Assembly (NCBI GenBank): GCA_964440985.1
Contig: CAYTWE010000002.1
Span: forward strand, 21,269 to 85,268
Source: UBA1731 sp964440985
GTDB lineage: Bacteria; Verrucomicrobiota; Kiritimatiellia; RFP12; UBA1067
Direction of reading: 5' to 3'
Length of the DNA: 64,000 nt
In this document: positions 17,722-26,946 of the stretch, piece by piece
How the letters are laid out: the number at the start of each line of letters is the position of its first letter
How positions within the stretch are numbered: position 1 is the first letter of the stretch
The notes under the pieces: generated by a model
Databases searched by the model: none
What the model saw: the letters and a program-made list of their open reading frames with translations, nothing else
What the model was told of the DNA's origin: nothing
Program-made: the position numbers and the translations under genes

Positions 17722-18183
17722 TCAGTACTCGCCGCGCTCCATGTCGCGACGCTGCGCCTTCTTCTTGAGGGCATCGCGCTTGTCGTGGAGAGCCTTGCCC
17801 CGGCATATTCCGAGATCGAGCTTGATGCGTCCGCGCTTGACGTACAGCTTCAGCGGAATCAGGGTCAACCCCTTCGCCTCCGTCTTCATCCGGAGGGTCT
17901 CAACCTCCTTCCTGTGCACGAGCAGCTTGCGGTTTCGCCTCGGATCGTGGTTGAAGCGGTTTCCGAACTCGTATACAGGAATGTGCATCGCACAGACGAA
18001 AAGCTCTCCGCCAAGCACGGCTCCGTATGCCCCGGAAAGGGACGCCTCACCATGCCGGACAACCTTGACCTCCGTGCCAGTCAACTGAATACCGCACTCG
18101 ATTCGATCGAGTACGGTATAGTCGTGCCAGGCTTTGCGGTTTACGGCCAGATCGCCCGGCGGATTGTGACTCTTCTCGCCCAC
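17722..18183 (-). CDS. smpB: SsrA-binding protein
   Basis: Partner of tmRNA in rescue of stalled ribosomes. The family core is complete: AVNRKAWHDY, GIQLTGTEVKVVR, FNHDPRRNRKLL and the basic C-terminal tail (RGKALHDKRDALKKK). It has 153 residues, as usual. Start is a GTG at 18183, three bases after the rpoZ stop; AAGG is very close to it, so coupled reinitiation is likely. tmRNA itself is not in the window. Confidence 0.95.
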   Translation of the reverse strand: MGEKSHNPPGDLAVNRKAWHDYTVLDRIECGIQLTGTEVKVVRHGEASLSGAYGAVLGGELFVCAMHIPVYEFGNRFNHDPRRNRKLLVHRKEVETLRMKTEAKGLTLIPLKLYVKRGRIKLDLGICRGKALHDKRDALKKKAQRRDMERGEY

Positions 18184-18186
18184 GCC

Positions 18187-18468
18187 TTATTCGTCGTCAG
18201 CGAATATCGACCGCATGGGAGAGTGCTTCGCCCACCGCGTCTTCGCGTCTTCGGCTCGCGCTATCGCATCAAAGTCGATTTCGGAAATGAGCTTTCCGCC
18301 GGCGACCTCGCGAAGTGCGGTATCCACTTTGTCCTCATCGGACGAAAGCGGACGCACCAGCGGCTTCTCGCCGTTGATGAGCTGCTTGACTCGCTTCGAA
18401 ACGAGATTTACGAGAACCGGCACCGACGGGACGCGTTCGTGCGCCGCTTTCAAGAGTTCAACGTTCAT
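18187..18468 (-). CDS. rpoZ: RNA polymerase omega subunit
   Basis: Small assembly subunit of RNA polymerase. The N-terminal region VPVLVNLVSKRVKQLINGEKP matches the omega core (about residues 16-36), followed by a PLVRP stretch and an acidic tail ending ADDE. It has 93 residues. The ATG at 18468 has GGAG about 8 bp upstream. It is co-transcribed with smpB. The motif is short, so the call rests on a modest match plus length. Confidence 0.8.
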   Translation of the reverse strand: MNVELLKAAHERVPSVPVLVNLVSKRVKQLINGEKPLVRPLSSDEDKVDTALREVAGGKLISEIDFDAIARAEDAKTRWAKHSPMRSIFADDE

Positions 18469-18506
18469 TCAATTTACTCCACTTCCAAAAAGAAGCGTGA
18501 ATGATA

Positions 18507-19655
18507 TCAGATACGACGCTCTCCGTCAAGAAACACGGCCTTTACCTTGAAAGATTTTGTGTCAAGCACGGCGAGATCGGCCTTAAAGCCCTTCTCAACC
18601 TTGCCGAGCGTGTCGCCAAGACCCTGCTCGATCGCCTGATTCCACGAAGTCACGCGAATGAGATCCTTGAGAGGGAGGCCGGTCACGTCGCGGAGGTTCT
18701 TGAGGCCCTGGTTCATCCAAAGAGTGGATCCGGCAAGATTGCCGCCTTCGACAAGACGCGCCTCTCCGCCCTTGAGCTGCACCTTAAGTCCGCCCATCTC
18801 GAACTCGTATCCGTCCTTGCAGTGCGAACAGCGCAGCGAATCAGTGATCATCTGTATGTGGGCAAGGCTGCGGCGCGTAAATATGAGCTTGAGCATGTCG
18901 TCGCAGAGGTGAATCCTGTCGCAGATGACCTCCGTGTCAAGATCCTCGATCAGGAATCCGGCGCCCACCATTCCGATTTCGCGGTGATGGAGCTTGGTCA
19001 TCTGGTTGCAGAAATGCGTCATGTGGCGCAGCCCCTTCCTGTAGGCCGGCATGAACTCGGCCATCGTCGCGCCGGTGTGCCCGCAGCTCGGCACTATGCC
19101 GCGCTTGATGCAGGCCGCCGCAAACGCCGCACCTCCCTCCTGCTCAGGCGCGAAGGATATCTGCTTCACCGGGGAGATCCTGTCGATGGACATGACCTCC
19201 TTCATGTCCGGCTTGCGCACGAACTTCGGATTCTGCGCGCCGCAGCATTTCACGTTGATGAACGGCCCTTCGAGATGTATGCCTATGACCTTCGAGAACG
19301 TCTGGTTCTTGCGGTATGCGGCAACGGCCTTCGCCGCTTCGATGAGGTTGTCGTGTCCGACTGTGAGGGTCGTAGGCAGAAACGATGTGCATCCCTCCGC
19401 AAGTTTCGCCTCGGCGATCTTTTCAATCGCCTCCGGAGTGGCGTCGCACACGTCGTATCCGCAGGCGCCGTGCAGATGCACGTCGATGAATCCAGGCACA
19501 ACGTACGCGCCCTTTGCATCGAACACCCAATCGCACTTGGCGGGTCTTGCCACGCGGGACACCTTGGATATCCTGCCGTCGACGATCTCGATGGCGGCAT
19601 CCGGCATATCCACGCCGGGGCTGATGACATGGGCGTTCACGATGACTGCTTTCAT
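18507..19655 (-). CDS. nagA: N-acetylglucosamine-6-phosphate deacetylase
   Basis: Amidohydrolase-fold enzyme that removes acetate from GlcNAc-6-phosphate in aminosugar catabolism and recycling. HLHG at about 60-63 is the metal-site motif, HLEGPF near 126 holds the metal-binding Glu, and CGHTGAT and THFCNQM carry further ligands. It has 382 residues, as usual. The ATG at 19655 has AAGGAG. No nagB or PTS genes are adjacent. A TATAAT lies about 88 bp upstream. Confidence 0.93.
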   Translation of the reverse strand: MKAVIVNAHVISPGVDMPDAAIEIVDGRISKVSRVARPAKCDWVFDAKGAYVVPGFIDVHLHGACGYDVCDATPEAIEKIAEAKLAEGCTSFLPTTLTVGHDNLIEAAKAVAAYRKNQTFSKVIGIHLEGPFINVKCCGAQNPKFVRKPDMKEVMSIDRISPVKQISFAPEQEGGAAFAAACIKRGIVPSCGHTGATMAEFMPAYRKGLRHMTHFCNQMTKLHHREIGMVGAGFLIEDLDTEVICDRIHLCDDMLKLIFTRRSLAHIQMITDSLRCSHCKDGYEFEMGGLKVQLKGGEARLVEGGNLAGSTLWMNQGLKNLRDVTGLPLKDLIRVTSWNQAIEQGLGDTLGKVEKGFKADLAVLDTKSFKVKAVFLDGERRI

Positions 19656-19742
19656 TCTGCGTTCTCCTTGTTTGCGTTGTGCGTTCTAAAATTCCTTCAC
19701 CGAACCTCCGTCCGACCGGACGGCATCGTCCCAATGCCCGCA

Positions 19743-19751
19743 ATTATAGCA
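19743..19751 (-). promoter_or_regulatory. Extended -10 promoter of nagA
   Basis: Minus strand TGCTATAAT with hexamer at 19743-19748; weak -35. The predicted leader is about 80 nt and includes the AAGGAG site. Confidence 0.55.
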
Positions 19752-19797
19752 TAAACATGTTTTTGCGGTGATCTCACGGACGTCATGTGAATATCTA

Positions 19798-19826
19798 TGC
19801 GCCGGTGATTTCCGGTCGCCGGCGCA
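19798..19826. repeat. 8-bp perfect inverted repeat in the nagA/beta-helix intergenic region
   Basis: TGCGCCGG (19798-19805) and CCGGCGCA (19819-19826) are separated by 13 bp. They lie between divergent genes, so a terminator is not expected and no T-run follows. It may be an operator or chance in GC-rich DNA. The 310-bp gap 19656-19965 otherwise holds only the two divergent promoters. Confidence 0.35.
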
Positions 19827-19869
19827 TTCCCGGCAAATGTCGCCCGTCCGCAGTCATGACCGGAGAACG

Positions 19870-19898
19870 GTGAAAGGAGCAGACGTTTCTGATATAAT
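19870..19898 (+). promoter_or_regulatory. Promoter of the LamG/beta-helix gene
   Basis: GTGAAA (19870-19875), a 17-bp spacer and a perfect TATAAT (19893-19898) extended by TGA. The gene begins 67 bp downstream. Confidence 0.6.
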
Positions 19899-19965
19899 GC
19901 CGACCGTACCTGAGGGTGTCGTTCTGTGTTGAAATTCCGTCAGGCTGCACACTGAGATCCATCAT

Positions 19966-22686
19966 ATGACAGCAAGAAAGGTGATGATGTCCATGGCAGG
20001 ATTGTCCTGTGGCGCACTGCCTGTGCGCATTGTGAGGCGCATGGCGCAGGTGATGCCCGTTGTAACGTCAATGGCGTGGCTGTCGGCGCCCGGCGCAAAT
20101 ACGCCGGTTGTCGACCTCAAGTTCAAGCGTGACGAAATCCGCACGACGGCGCAGACGGTGCGCCCCGCTCCGCCGCTCATGACTAACCGGTTGACGGTCG
20201 CCTGCTGGGTGATGCCGCTCGACAGGAATGTGCACAATTGCTCCTCCCGATGGGAAAGCGCGTCTCGGCGCGTCATCGCGAGCGACGGCTCCGGCTACTA
20301 CGACGGCTTCCGCACCGGCATGACCGGCGATTCCCGCTACGTCCCCTACTTTCAGGCCGGCGATGCGAAGAAGCCGAAACTTTATTCGCTTGACCTCGCC
20401 CTGCCGAGCGGCAAATGGGCGCACATGGCGTGGACATGGGACATCACGAATCTCGTCGGCTACGTAAACGGCGAACGCCGCATATCGTTCGCCACGCCAC
20501 CGAACTGGACGCCCCCGCGGAACGGCCGCTTCGTCGTCGGTCCCGCCGACCACGGAGTTCCGCCCCTTCCGATGAAGCTGGAATGTCTGCAAGTCTGGGA
20601 TCGTCCGCTCTCCCCCGCTGAAATCGAGGCGATGGCGATCGACCGCTTCCCCGAACGCAAGGCTGCGGCCCTCACGGAACGCGGACGCTGGGCGGAGGCC
20701 CGCGAAATCTACGCCGGCCTTGACGACTGGAAGGCGGAGCGGAAGCCGTACATGGACGTCGAACCGCGCCGTCCCGTCGCGCCGCCGCCCGCAACAGCGC
20801 ATTCGCTTTTCGTGTCGCCGTCCGGCGACGATGCGGCGGCCGGGACGCTCGATGCGCCGCTGAAGTCGTGGAGCGCCGCCGTCCGGCGCGTCCGCAAACT
20901 GATTGCATCCGCCGCCTCAGGCGGCGTGACCGTCTTCTTCCGTGGCGGCGAATACCGCGTCACGGAGACCGTTCGGCTTGAAAAGGCGGATTCCGGACGC
21001 CCGGACTTCCCCGTCGTGTACACGGCGTATGGCGACGAGCGGCCGGTGTTCACGGGACTTGCGGATCTGGACGACTGGAAGCCCGTCACCGACCCTGCGG
21101 CGCTGCGCCGCCTGCCGACCGCGGCCGCTCGTGCCGCCGTGCGCGTCTGCGACCTGCGCAAGGCCGGCGTTCCGTTCCCCGCAAAGCCGGAGCCCTACGG
21201 CTGGGGATTCGCCGAAACTCAGCATCTCGACCTGTATGTCGATGGCGAACGCCAGCTGCCGGCGCGCTATCCGAACGACTCGTTCCTTCAGGCGACGAAC
21301 GTCCTTGACAGGACGAACTGCGTCTTCCGGGCGGACGCCGCCGCCGGCGACATGGCCGACTGGGCGCTCGAACCCGATCTGATGGGATGCGGCTACTGGG
21401 TCTGGTGCTGGGCGGACTTCACTGTCGCGCTGAAGCCGGATGTCGCCGCGAACACCTTCACGATCGCCCCCAAACTGCGATGGCCGATGGCCGCCAAATG
21501 GAATCCGGACATGTTCTACTTCCTCTGCAGCGCGCTCCGCGCCGTGGATCGCGAGGGAGAGTGGCATTTGGACAGAACGACTGGGATGCTGTATGCCTGG
21601 ACAAAGCCCGGCCGCCGACAGATTTCGGCCTTTGAGCATCCCTTCCTCAAAATGCGGAACGTCTCGCACGTGCAGATCCGCGGGCTTGAGCTGACGGGCG
21701 GGCGAGGCCGCGCCGTGGTGGCGACCGACTGTTCAGACGTCCTGTTCGTGCGCAACCGCGTGACGGACTTCGGCGGCGAGGGCTTCCGTCTTTCCAACGC
21801 TCGCGACGTTGTCGTATGGGGAAACGTCTTCAGCGGATTCGGATGCGCCGCCATGGACGTCTCAGGCGGCGATCGCCGCACCTTGACGGCGAGCGGCATC
21901 CGAATCGAGAACAATGAAATCTCCCATTCATCCCGCCACGTGCGCACGTACACGCCAGGGCTGCGCCTGCACGGATGCGGCACGAAGGTCGTCTACAACC
22001 ATTTCCACCACATCCTCTCCAGCGCCATGCGACTGGAGGGCAACGACTTCCTCGTCAGCATGAACGTAGTCGAGGACGTGGTGAAGGAATCGGGCGACCA
22101 GGGCGGCGTGGACATCTACAACAATCCGTCCTACCAGGGCAACGTCTACTCGTTCAACATCTGGCGCAACATCGGCTGCGGAGGACACGGCCAGGCCGGC
22201 ATCCGCTTCGACGACCGCATCTCGGGGCAGGTGGTCTACGGCAACCGCTTCGACAACTGCTCTGACGGGAAACACTTCGGTGCGGTGCAGATCAACGGCG
22301 GACGGCGCAACGTCATAGACAACAATGTGTTCACGCGCTGCGCATTCGCCGTCTCCGCCGGCGGATATGACGGCGAACGCTGGCGGGACGGATTCGCCCT
22401 GCCGGACATCCGGAAAAAGTGCGAACAGGACGTAAACATCTACGCGCCGCCCTACACGACGCGCTATCCGGGCATCGAGACGCTGAAGGACGAACTGCAC
22501 CAGGTGAACAGTTTCACGCGCAACGTCTTCGTCGGCGACGGGCAAATGCTCAAGACGTCCGGATGGGACACCCTTGCGCGGAACTGGCGCTTTGCAGCAC
22601 ACCCCGATCTGGACGAACTCGCCCGCGAGACGTGCTTCGCGCCGCTTCCGCATGAGAACGAGATAGGAACGTATTCTGCGAAATAG
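19966..22686 (+). CDS. Secreted LamG-like plus right-handed beta-helix protein
   Basis: Large protein (up to 906 residues) with a hydrophobic N-terminus, a concanavalin/LamG-like domain (about 70-225; ACWVMPL, WAHMAWTWD, GYVNGERR), then a pectate-lyase-like right-handed beta helix. The helix begins with a typical FVSPSGDDAAAGTLDAPLKSW stretch near 277 and repeats short N-x-I/V-x-x-N rungs (about 560-800). These domains usually bind and cleave polysaccharides such as pectins; no catalytic residues can be assigned. Start is uncertain: ATG at 19966 has no ribosome site, while ATGs at 19984-19993 follow a GAAAGG. It converges with the minus-strand gene ending at 22697, only 10 bp away. Confidence 0.75.
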   Translation: MTARKVMMSMAGLSCGALPVRIVRRMAQVMPVVTSMAWLSAPGANTPVVDLKFKRDEIRTTAQTVRPAPPLMTNRLTVACWVMPLDRNVHNCSSRWESASRRVIASDGSGYYDGFRTGMTGDSRYVPYFQAGDAKKPKLYSLDLALPSGKWAHMAWTWDITNLVGYVNGERRISFATPPNWTPPRNGRFVVGPADHGVPPLPMKLECLQVWDRPLSPAEIEAMAIDRFPERKAAALTERGRWAEAREIYAGLDDWKAERKPYMDVEPRRPVAPPPATAHSLFVSPSGDDAAAGTLDAPLKSWSAAVRRVRKLIASAASGGVTVFFRGGEYRVTETVRLEKADSGRPDFPVVYTAYGDERPVFTGLADLDDWKPVTDPAALRRLPTAAARAAVRVCDLRKAGVPFPAKPEPYGWGFAETQHLDLYVDGERQLPARYPNDSFLQATNVLDRTNCVFRADAAAGDMADWALEPDLMGCGYWVWCWADFTVALKPDVAANTFTIAPKLRWPMAAKWNPDMFYFLCSALRAVDREGEWHLDRTTGMLYAWTKPGRRQISAFEHPFLKMRNVSHVQIRGLELTGGRGRAVVATDCSDVLFVRNRVTDFGGEGFRLSNARDVVVWGNVFSGFGCAAMDVSGGDRRTLTASGIRIENNEISHSSRHVRTYTPGLRLHGCGTKVVYNHFHHILSSAMRLEGNDFLVSMNVVEDVVKESGDQGGVDIYNNPSYQGNVYSFNIWRNIGCGGHGQAGIRFDDRISGQVVYGNRFDNCSDGKHFGAVQINGGRRNVIDNNVFTRCAFAVSAGGYDGERWRDGFALPDIRKKCEQDVNIYAPPYTTRYPGIETLKDELHQVNSFTRNVFVGDGQMLKTSGWDTLARNWRFAAHPDLDELARETCFAPLPHENEIGTYSAK

Positions 22687-22696
22687 GCGGTGAGGA

Positions 22697-23773
22697 TCAT
22701 TCGCGGAACGCGGCAAGCCCTTCTGACACGGCCTGCCGACGCAACGCCATAATCTCCTCTGCGGAGATGTGCATCTCGTTCACGTCGCGAGCCTTGCGGG
22801 CTGCTGCGAATCGTCTGACAACCGGCGACAGCGCTTTGTCTGAAACTCCAAGGCTGCGGGCGATATCCACCGACATCCTGAAATCCTCTCCACCCGGAAG
22901 CGCATTCCAGTCGATCGATTTCATGAACCCGCAGATTGCGTCCCCGTCTTCGCCGAGGAATCGCACAAGCTGGTCGTCTGGATGCCGGTGCGCAAAATAC
23001 CCAAGCGAAAACGTCATCTCCGCCGCCCCTGCGTTCGGACGGAACTCCGCCGTTAGGGCCGATGCGCTTTTGCGCATGAACACCCTCTTCACCGGCGTCG
23101 TGTCATAGACGATCTTGTTCCCGAACCTGTCATCGACAAACCTCGAATACAGCAGGATGTACGGCGAAGCGGGGGTGAAGTCGACATTCCCGGCATTGAC
23201 TATCCAATCACGCTCCTTCGTCGCCAAATGCCGTTCGCGTCCTTCCGGCACGGCGGCATTGCCGGGATAGGCGGAGAGCTGCACGCTCTCGATGGGAACG
23301 CCACCGAAATCGACCTTCAGGAACAGCCAGTCCCGGTGCGATGGAAAGGCGGCAAAGCGAAGCTTCACCCGCCGTCCGCCAGCACACTCCCATTCGGCGG
23401 CAAGAAAATCCGCCCCATTCGCCGAATAGCCGAAGAAGACCGCAGGGCGCGATTCCGAAAGCACGTTCACCAGCCCCTTCTCCGTCCGCGCCATCACCTG
23501 CAGGAAGTCCCAGCGGCTCCATCCGCCGTTCTTCGGCGAATAGCCGAGCGACAGCCCAAAGAAGTAGTCGCCCCACCGCTTCCGGACAATGCCGCCATCA
23601 TGCAGCGTGTATTCCGCAAAGAGCGAACAGGCGTCAAACGTGCCGATGAACTTCTCCCTGCTGAAGCCGGGACGCGAATCAGGAAGACGCTCCTTTCTCA
23701 CGACGTCTATCCGCGCCTCGCACAGGATGGCGGCGGACACGAGCAGAACGAAGATGCACGGGCGTTTCGTCAT
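22697..23773 (-). CDS. Exported protein of unknown function, last gene of the saccharide operon
   Basis: I do not recognise the family. It has 358 residues with a clear signal peptide (ending near ILCEA) and no further membrane segment. The composition, rich in aromatic residues and beta-strand-like stretches in the first 270 residues, suggests a beta-sandwich, followed by a helical tail of charged residues. Its ATG overlaps the stop of the GH42-like gene (4 bp), so the two are translationally coupled and probably act on the same glycan. Confidence 0.65.
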   Translation of the reverse strand: MTKRPCIFVLLVSAAILCEARIDVVRKERLPDSRPGFSREKFIGTFDACSLFAEYTLHDGGIVRKRWGDYFFGLSLGYSPKNGGWSRWDFLQVMARTEKGLVNVLSESRPAVFFGYSANGADFLAAEWECAGGRRVKLRFAAFPSHRDWLFLKVDFGGVPIESVQLSAYPGNAAVPEGRERHLATKERDWIVNAGNVDFTPASPYILLYSRFVDDRFGNKIVYDTTPVKRVFMRKSASALTAEFRPNAGAAEMTFSLGYFAHRHPDDQLVRFLGEDGDAICGFMKSIDWNALPGGEDFRMSVDIARSLGVSDKALSPVVRRFAAARKARDVNEMHISAEEIMALRRQAVSEGLAAFRE

Positions 23774-26700
23774 TCCGCAACCTCAAACTTCTTCTCCGCC
23801 TTGAGTCCGGTCGCACAGTCGACGAGCGTCGCCGTCCATGTGCCGGGCTTGTCGTTCCAGGCGACGCAAAGCCGCTTCGGCAGTTTCTCCTCACGGTCGA
23901 ACACCGCCCGCATACGCACGTTCCCAGCGCCGTCACGCACGGTCAGGCTGAACACGCGACCAGAAACGGGCGGCGGCGTCTTGAACGTGACTGAACCGCC
24001 CAACCGGCATCCCGTGACGTCGAACTGCGGCGCCGCCTGCCGTTTGGCGAACACGGTGCGGCACACGAACGGACTGCCCGCAAAGTCCAGATCAAGAAAG
24101 CCGTCAGTCTCTCCGACGAACCCCTCGCACGGCGCATAGACGAACCTATGCCCCGTCAGCGAGACCTTCGTCTTCGCGCCAAGTTCCGAAACCGGCCACA
24201 TGGCGGTGACGATCTCGAATCCGCGCCCCTTGCGAACACGCAGTATGGCGTTTTCGCTGACTACGCCAACCGGCGATCCATCAGCGGGAGGCGGCAGATG
24301 TCCGGAAATTTCGCGGTCGAACTCACCTGGCGTCTTCTCCGTCGCATATGCAAGCGAAAGCTTCCGGCCAAGCTTTACGCAGCGGCCCCTGCCCCAGAGA
24401 TCCGATAGGGCGCCGCCGTCGCGCCAGGCGAGATTCTCGTTCATGACGGCCGGTTCGACATCGGCCACCACCGTTCCGCCGCGCTTCGCAAAAGCGCGGA
24501 TCGCTGCGCATTCTGCGTCGGAGAGCGCAGTCGCCCCGCACAGGAAAAGCGTCCGGGCGTCCTTCAGACGCGCAAGCGTACGGGCCGAGACGAACTCGAA
24601 GGAGCGTCCACTGCGGTAGCAATGCTTTATCATGGTGGAAAGTCCGTCGTTCGGAGAGAGGCATTTTTCGGATGCGACCGACGCCTCCTGCGACGGATGG
24701 CTCCAATAGAGGAGAACGCCGTCGTTCCTGAGGGGATTGCGGATGAGAAGCTGCGCAAGTCCGTCCTTGAAGCGGTCATGCCAGCCGATGTACTGCGCCA
24801 CGTCATCCGCAATCTTGAGGTCGGAATAGAAGAACCCGTGATTCTGTCCGACATTGATCGCGAACCACGCGTTTCCCATAACCGTGCCCTTCGCGAGATC
24901 GTTCATCAGCGACAGCGGGAACGGCGTCAGCCCGCGTCCACCGTGGCTCGACGGATACCCGCCCCACCACAGCATCCGGATGCGGCTGCCGCCGAATGAC
25001 CTCAAGGCCTCGTCCTCGACGAGATCGGAATACGGCCCCCAGAACTCCAGGTTTTCAATCGTGCGTTCAAGATCGCCGGGAACAGAGCCTTCCGCGCCGA
25101 CGAGCGCACCGGGATCTATCTTGCGTATCTCCTCGCGGCAGAAGCTGTGGATGTCGGCGTACATCTTGTTCATGTAGGCACGATGGTCGGCCCAGGCGGC
25201 CAGGTTGCCGATCCGCTTCGCCTCGTCAAGGCGGATGTGCGGGACGGACGCGAAATCGGCGCAGTTGGTCTTCCAGTTGCGGTTGAGGTTTTCGATCGTG
25301 CCGTACTTGCCGCGCAGAAACTCACGGAAGTACTTGTCGCAGTACCCGCCGAAGCCCGCTTCAAGGTCGATGCAGTTCTCGTCGCCGAGGTTGTAGAACG
25401 GCGGAGCGCACTTCGGCAGGTTCCGCAGACGAAAGCGCATCATGTCGCGCCAGCATTCCTGCACCTCCGGACGGTAGAAGCAGTCGTCGCCTGCGATCGC
25501 CTTCTGCCGCTTCTGGGCGTCCTTGTCCAAAAAGTGCCAGTACCTCATCTTGGCCGAACCGTCCTCCGCCTTGTCGATGGCGATGCGGGTCACGTACGGA
25601 ACGGCGCTTTGGTTCAGCACCGCCATCTCGGCGATGTTCGCGCCCCCGAACGTCGGATGCGTAAGCCCGCACGTGAAGCCGAGCCGATCCACGACCATCG
25701 GCGCACCAGCGAACGGATGCATCGAGACGACCGTGTCCCAGCCCATCTGGACATAGTCGTCTAACTGCCGCACCGGAAAGAATACGAGCCGTTCCGCAAT
25801 CTCGATCGGCCTGCCGTTCGCATCCTCAAGCGTGGCCCGCACATAGCCGGCTTTCGTCGATACGCGGGGGTCCGGGATGTCGCACCGCTGCGACACTGCA
25901 CCAGTGACTACCGCCTTGCGGATGCGCGACATCACGCGCATGGACGGCGATTCCAGCGTCTCGAACATAACTGACTTGACGCGCTCCACCGGCATTCTCC
26001 ACGCCGCCCTCGCCGACAGTGTGCCGCCCTTCGCCACATCAGGCGTTTCGACAGAAAGCCCACCCACCGGCGACGGCACATCGGCCCTCTCCACCAGCAC
26101 CGCACCGTTTGCGCCGATCGTGTCCTTGAAATGCCGCCCGGCACACGACAGACCCGACGCGATGCGGTTGAAGCGGTCGCGGTAGCGGACGCGCAGCGGC
26201 GCGGACGGCTCAGCGGCACGACCTGCCGTGTAGCGCATCGCCTGCCCGACGAACGCGATTGCGTTCTCGTACTTCGCCGACCAGAGGTCGTCTATCGGGA
26301 ACTTCGGCGCAAGCGCAAAGTATTGCGCCTGCGAGTCTCCGCGCCAGGCCAGTTCCGCCACGCACCCCTTGCCGAGCCGCCAGGATCTGAACTGCGTATT
26401 CGCGAACTCGCTCGGAAAACGCTCTGCAAACGCGGGTGTCGGCAGCGGGTTCTCGTAGACCTTCCCGTACGGAATCCGGTGCGGGGAGAGGTCGTTCACC
26501 ATGAGCAGCCCCGCGCCGCCGTCGCGTACGGCCTTGAGGATCCGGTAGCGGTGCTCCTCGTTGACGCTCGTGAACGTCTTGCGCCCGAACACGTACAGGT
26601 CGTAATGCGCGTTCAGCTTCCCGTCCAGCTCGCGGGTCTTCTCGTATACGGTCGTCCCCTCCCAGGCGGACTCGTACATGTCCTCTACGGCGATGCGGTC

Positions 26701-26946
26701 GCCGTTGACCATCATGAAGTACGTCGGCTCGATGTTGAACCGCTGCACCGTCTCCACGGCATCGCGTCCGCCGGCGCGATCGAGCAGGAACAGGACCTTG
26801 AGCGGCTTCTCCGCCGCCGTGCCGCGAAAGTCGTGGTGCGGCGTCACGTACTCCCCGGTCATCTCATGCAGAAACCTGCACGGCAGCACGCCAAAGGCCG
26901 CCGTTGCGGAAAGCGCCGCAAGCACAAAAAAGTTGACCTTCCTCAT
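23770..26946 (-). CDS. Secreted GH42-like (beta-galactosidase-type) glycoside hydrolase
   Basis: 1058 residues with signal peptide (ending ATAAFG). The central region resembles a clan-A TIM barrel: FYNLGDENC near 533 would hold the acid/base Glu, and an NRNWKTN motif typical of GH42 (about 570-580) follows. The DLVEDEA segment near 650 may carry the nucleophile. A trimerisation-like domain (residues about 760-860; RGGTVVADVEP) follows, then C-terminal beta domains. The first 400 residues include an accessory domain (about 45-240) that looks like a class-I glutamine-amidotransferase-like fold. Substrate unknown. Overlaps by 4 bp both the CBM9-like gene before it and the unknown gene after it. 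Confidence 0.7.
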   Translation of the reverse strand: MRKVNFFVLAALSATAAFGVLPCRFLHEMTGEYVTPHHDFRGTAAEKPLKVLFLLDRAGGRDAVETVQRFNIEPTYFMMVNGDRIAVEDMYESAWEGTTVYEKTRELDGKLNAHYDLYVFGRKTFTSVNEEHRYRILKAVRDGGAGLLMVNDLSPHRIPYGKVYENPLPTPAFAERFPSEFANTQFRSWRLGKGCVAELAWRGDSQAQYFALAPKFPIDDLWSAKYENAIAFVGQAMRYTAGRAAEPSAPLRVRYRDRFNRIASGLSCAGRHFKDTIGANGAVLVERADVPSPVGGLSVETPDVAKGGTLSARAAWRMPVERVKSVMFETLESPSMRVMSRIRKAVVTGAVSQRCDIPDPRVSTKAGYVRATLEDANGRPIEIAERLVFFPVRQLDDYVQMGWDTVVSMHPFAGAPMVVDRLGFTCGLTHPTFGGANIAEMAVLNQSAVPYVTRIAIDKAEDGSAKMRYWHFLDKDAQKRQKAIAGDDCFYRPEVQECWRDMMRFRLRNLPKCAPPFYNLGDENCIDLEAGFGGYCDKYFREFLRGKYGTIENLNRNWKTNCADFASVPHIRLDEAKRIGNLAAWADHRAYMNKMYADIHSFCREEIRKIDPGALVGAEGSVPGDLERTIENLEFWGPYSDLVEDEALRSFGGSRIRMLWWGGYPSSHGGRGLTPFPLSLMNDLAKGTVMGNAWFAINVGQNHGFFYSDLKIADDVAQYIGWHDRFKDGLAQLLIRNPLRNDGVLLYWSHPSQEASVASEKCLSPNDGLSTMIKHCYRSGRSFEFVSARTLARLKDARTLFLCGATALSDAECAAIRAFAKRGGTVVADVEPAVMNENLAWRDGGALSDLWGRGRCVKLGRKLSLAYATEKTPGEFDREISGHLPPPADGSPVGVVSENAILRVRKGRGFEIVTAMWPVSELGAKTKVSLTGHRFVYAPCEGFVGETDGFLDLDFAGSPFVCRTVFAKRQAAPQFDVTGCRLGGSVTFKTPPPVSGRVFSLTVRDGAGNVRMRAVFDREEKLPKRLCVAWNDKPGTWTATLVDCATGLKAEKKFEVAE

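Noticed and set aside
19656..19965. Possible small RNA or riboswitch between nagA and the beta-helix gene
   Set aside because: Only the divergent promoters and one inverted repeat are visible; no known riboswitch core was recognised.
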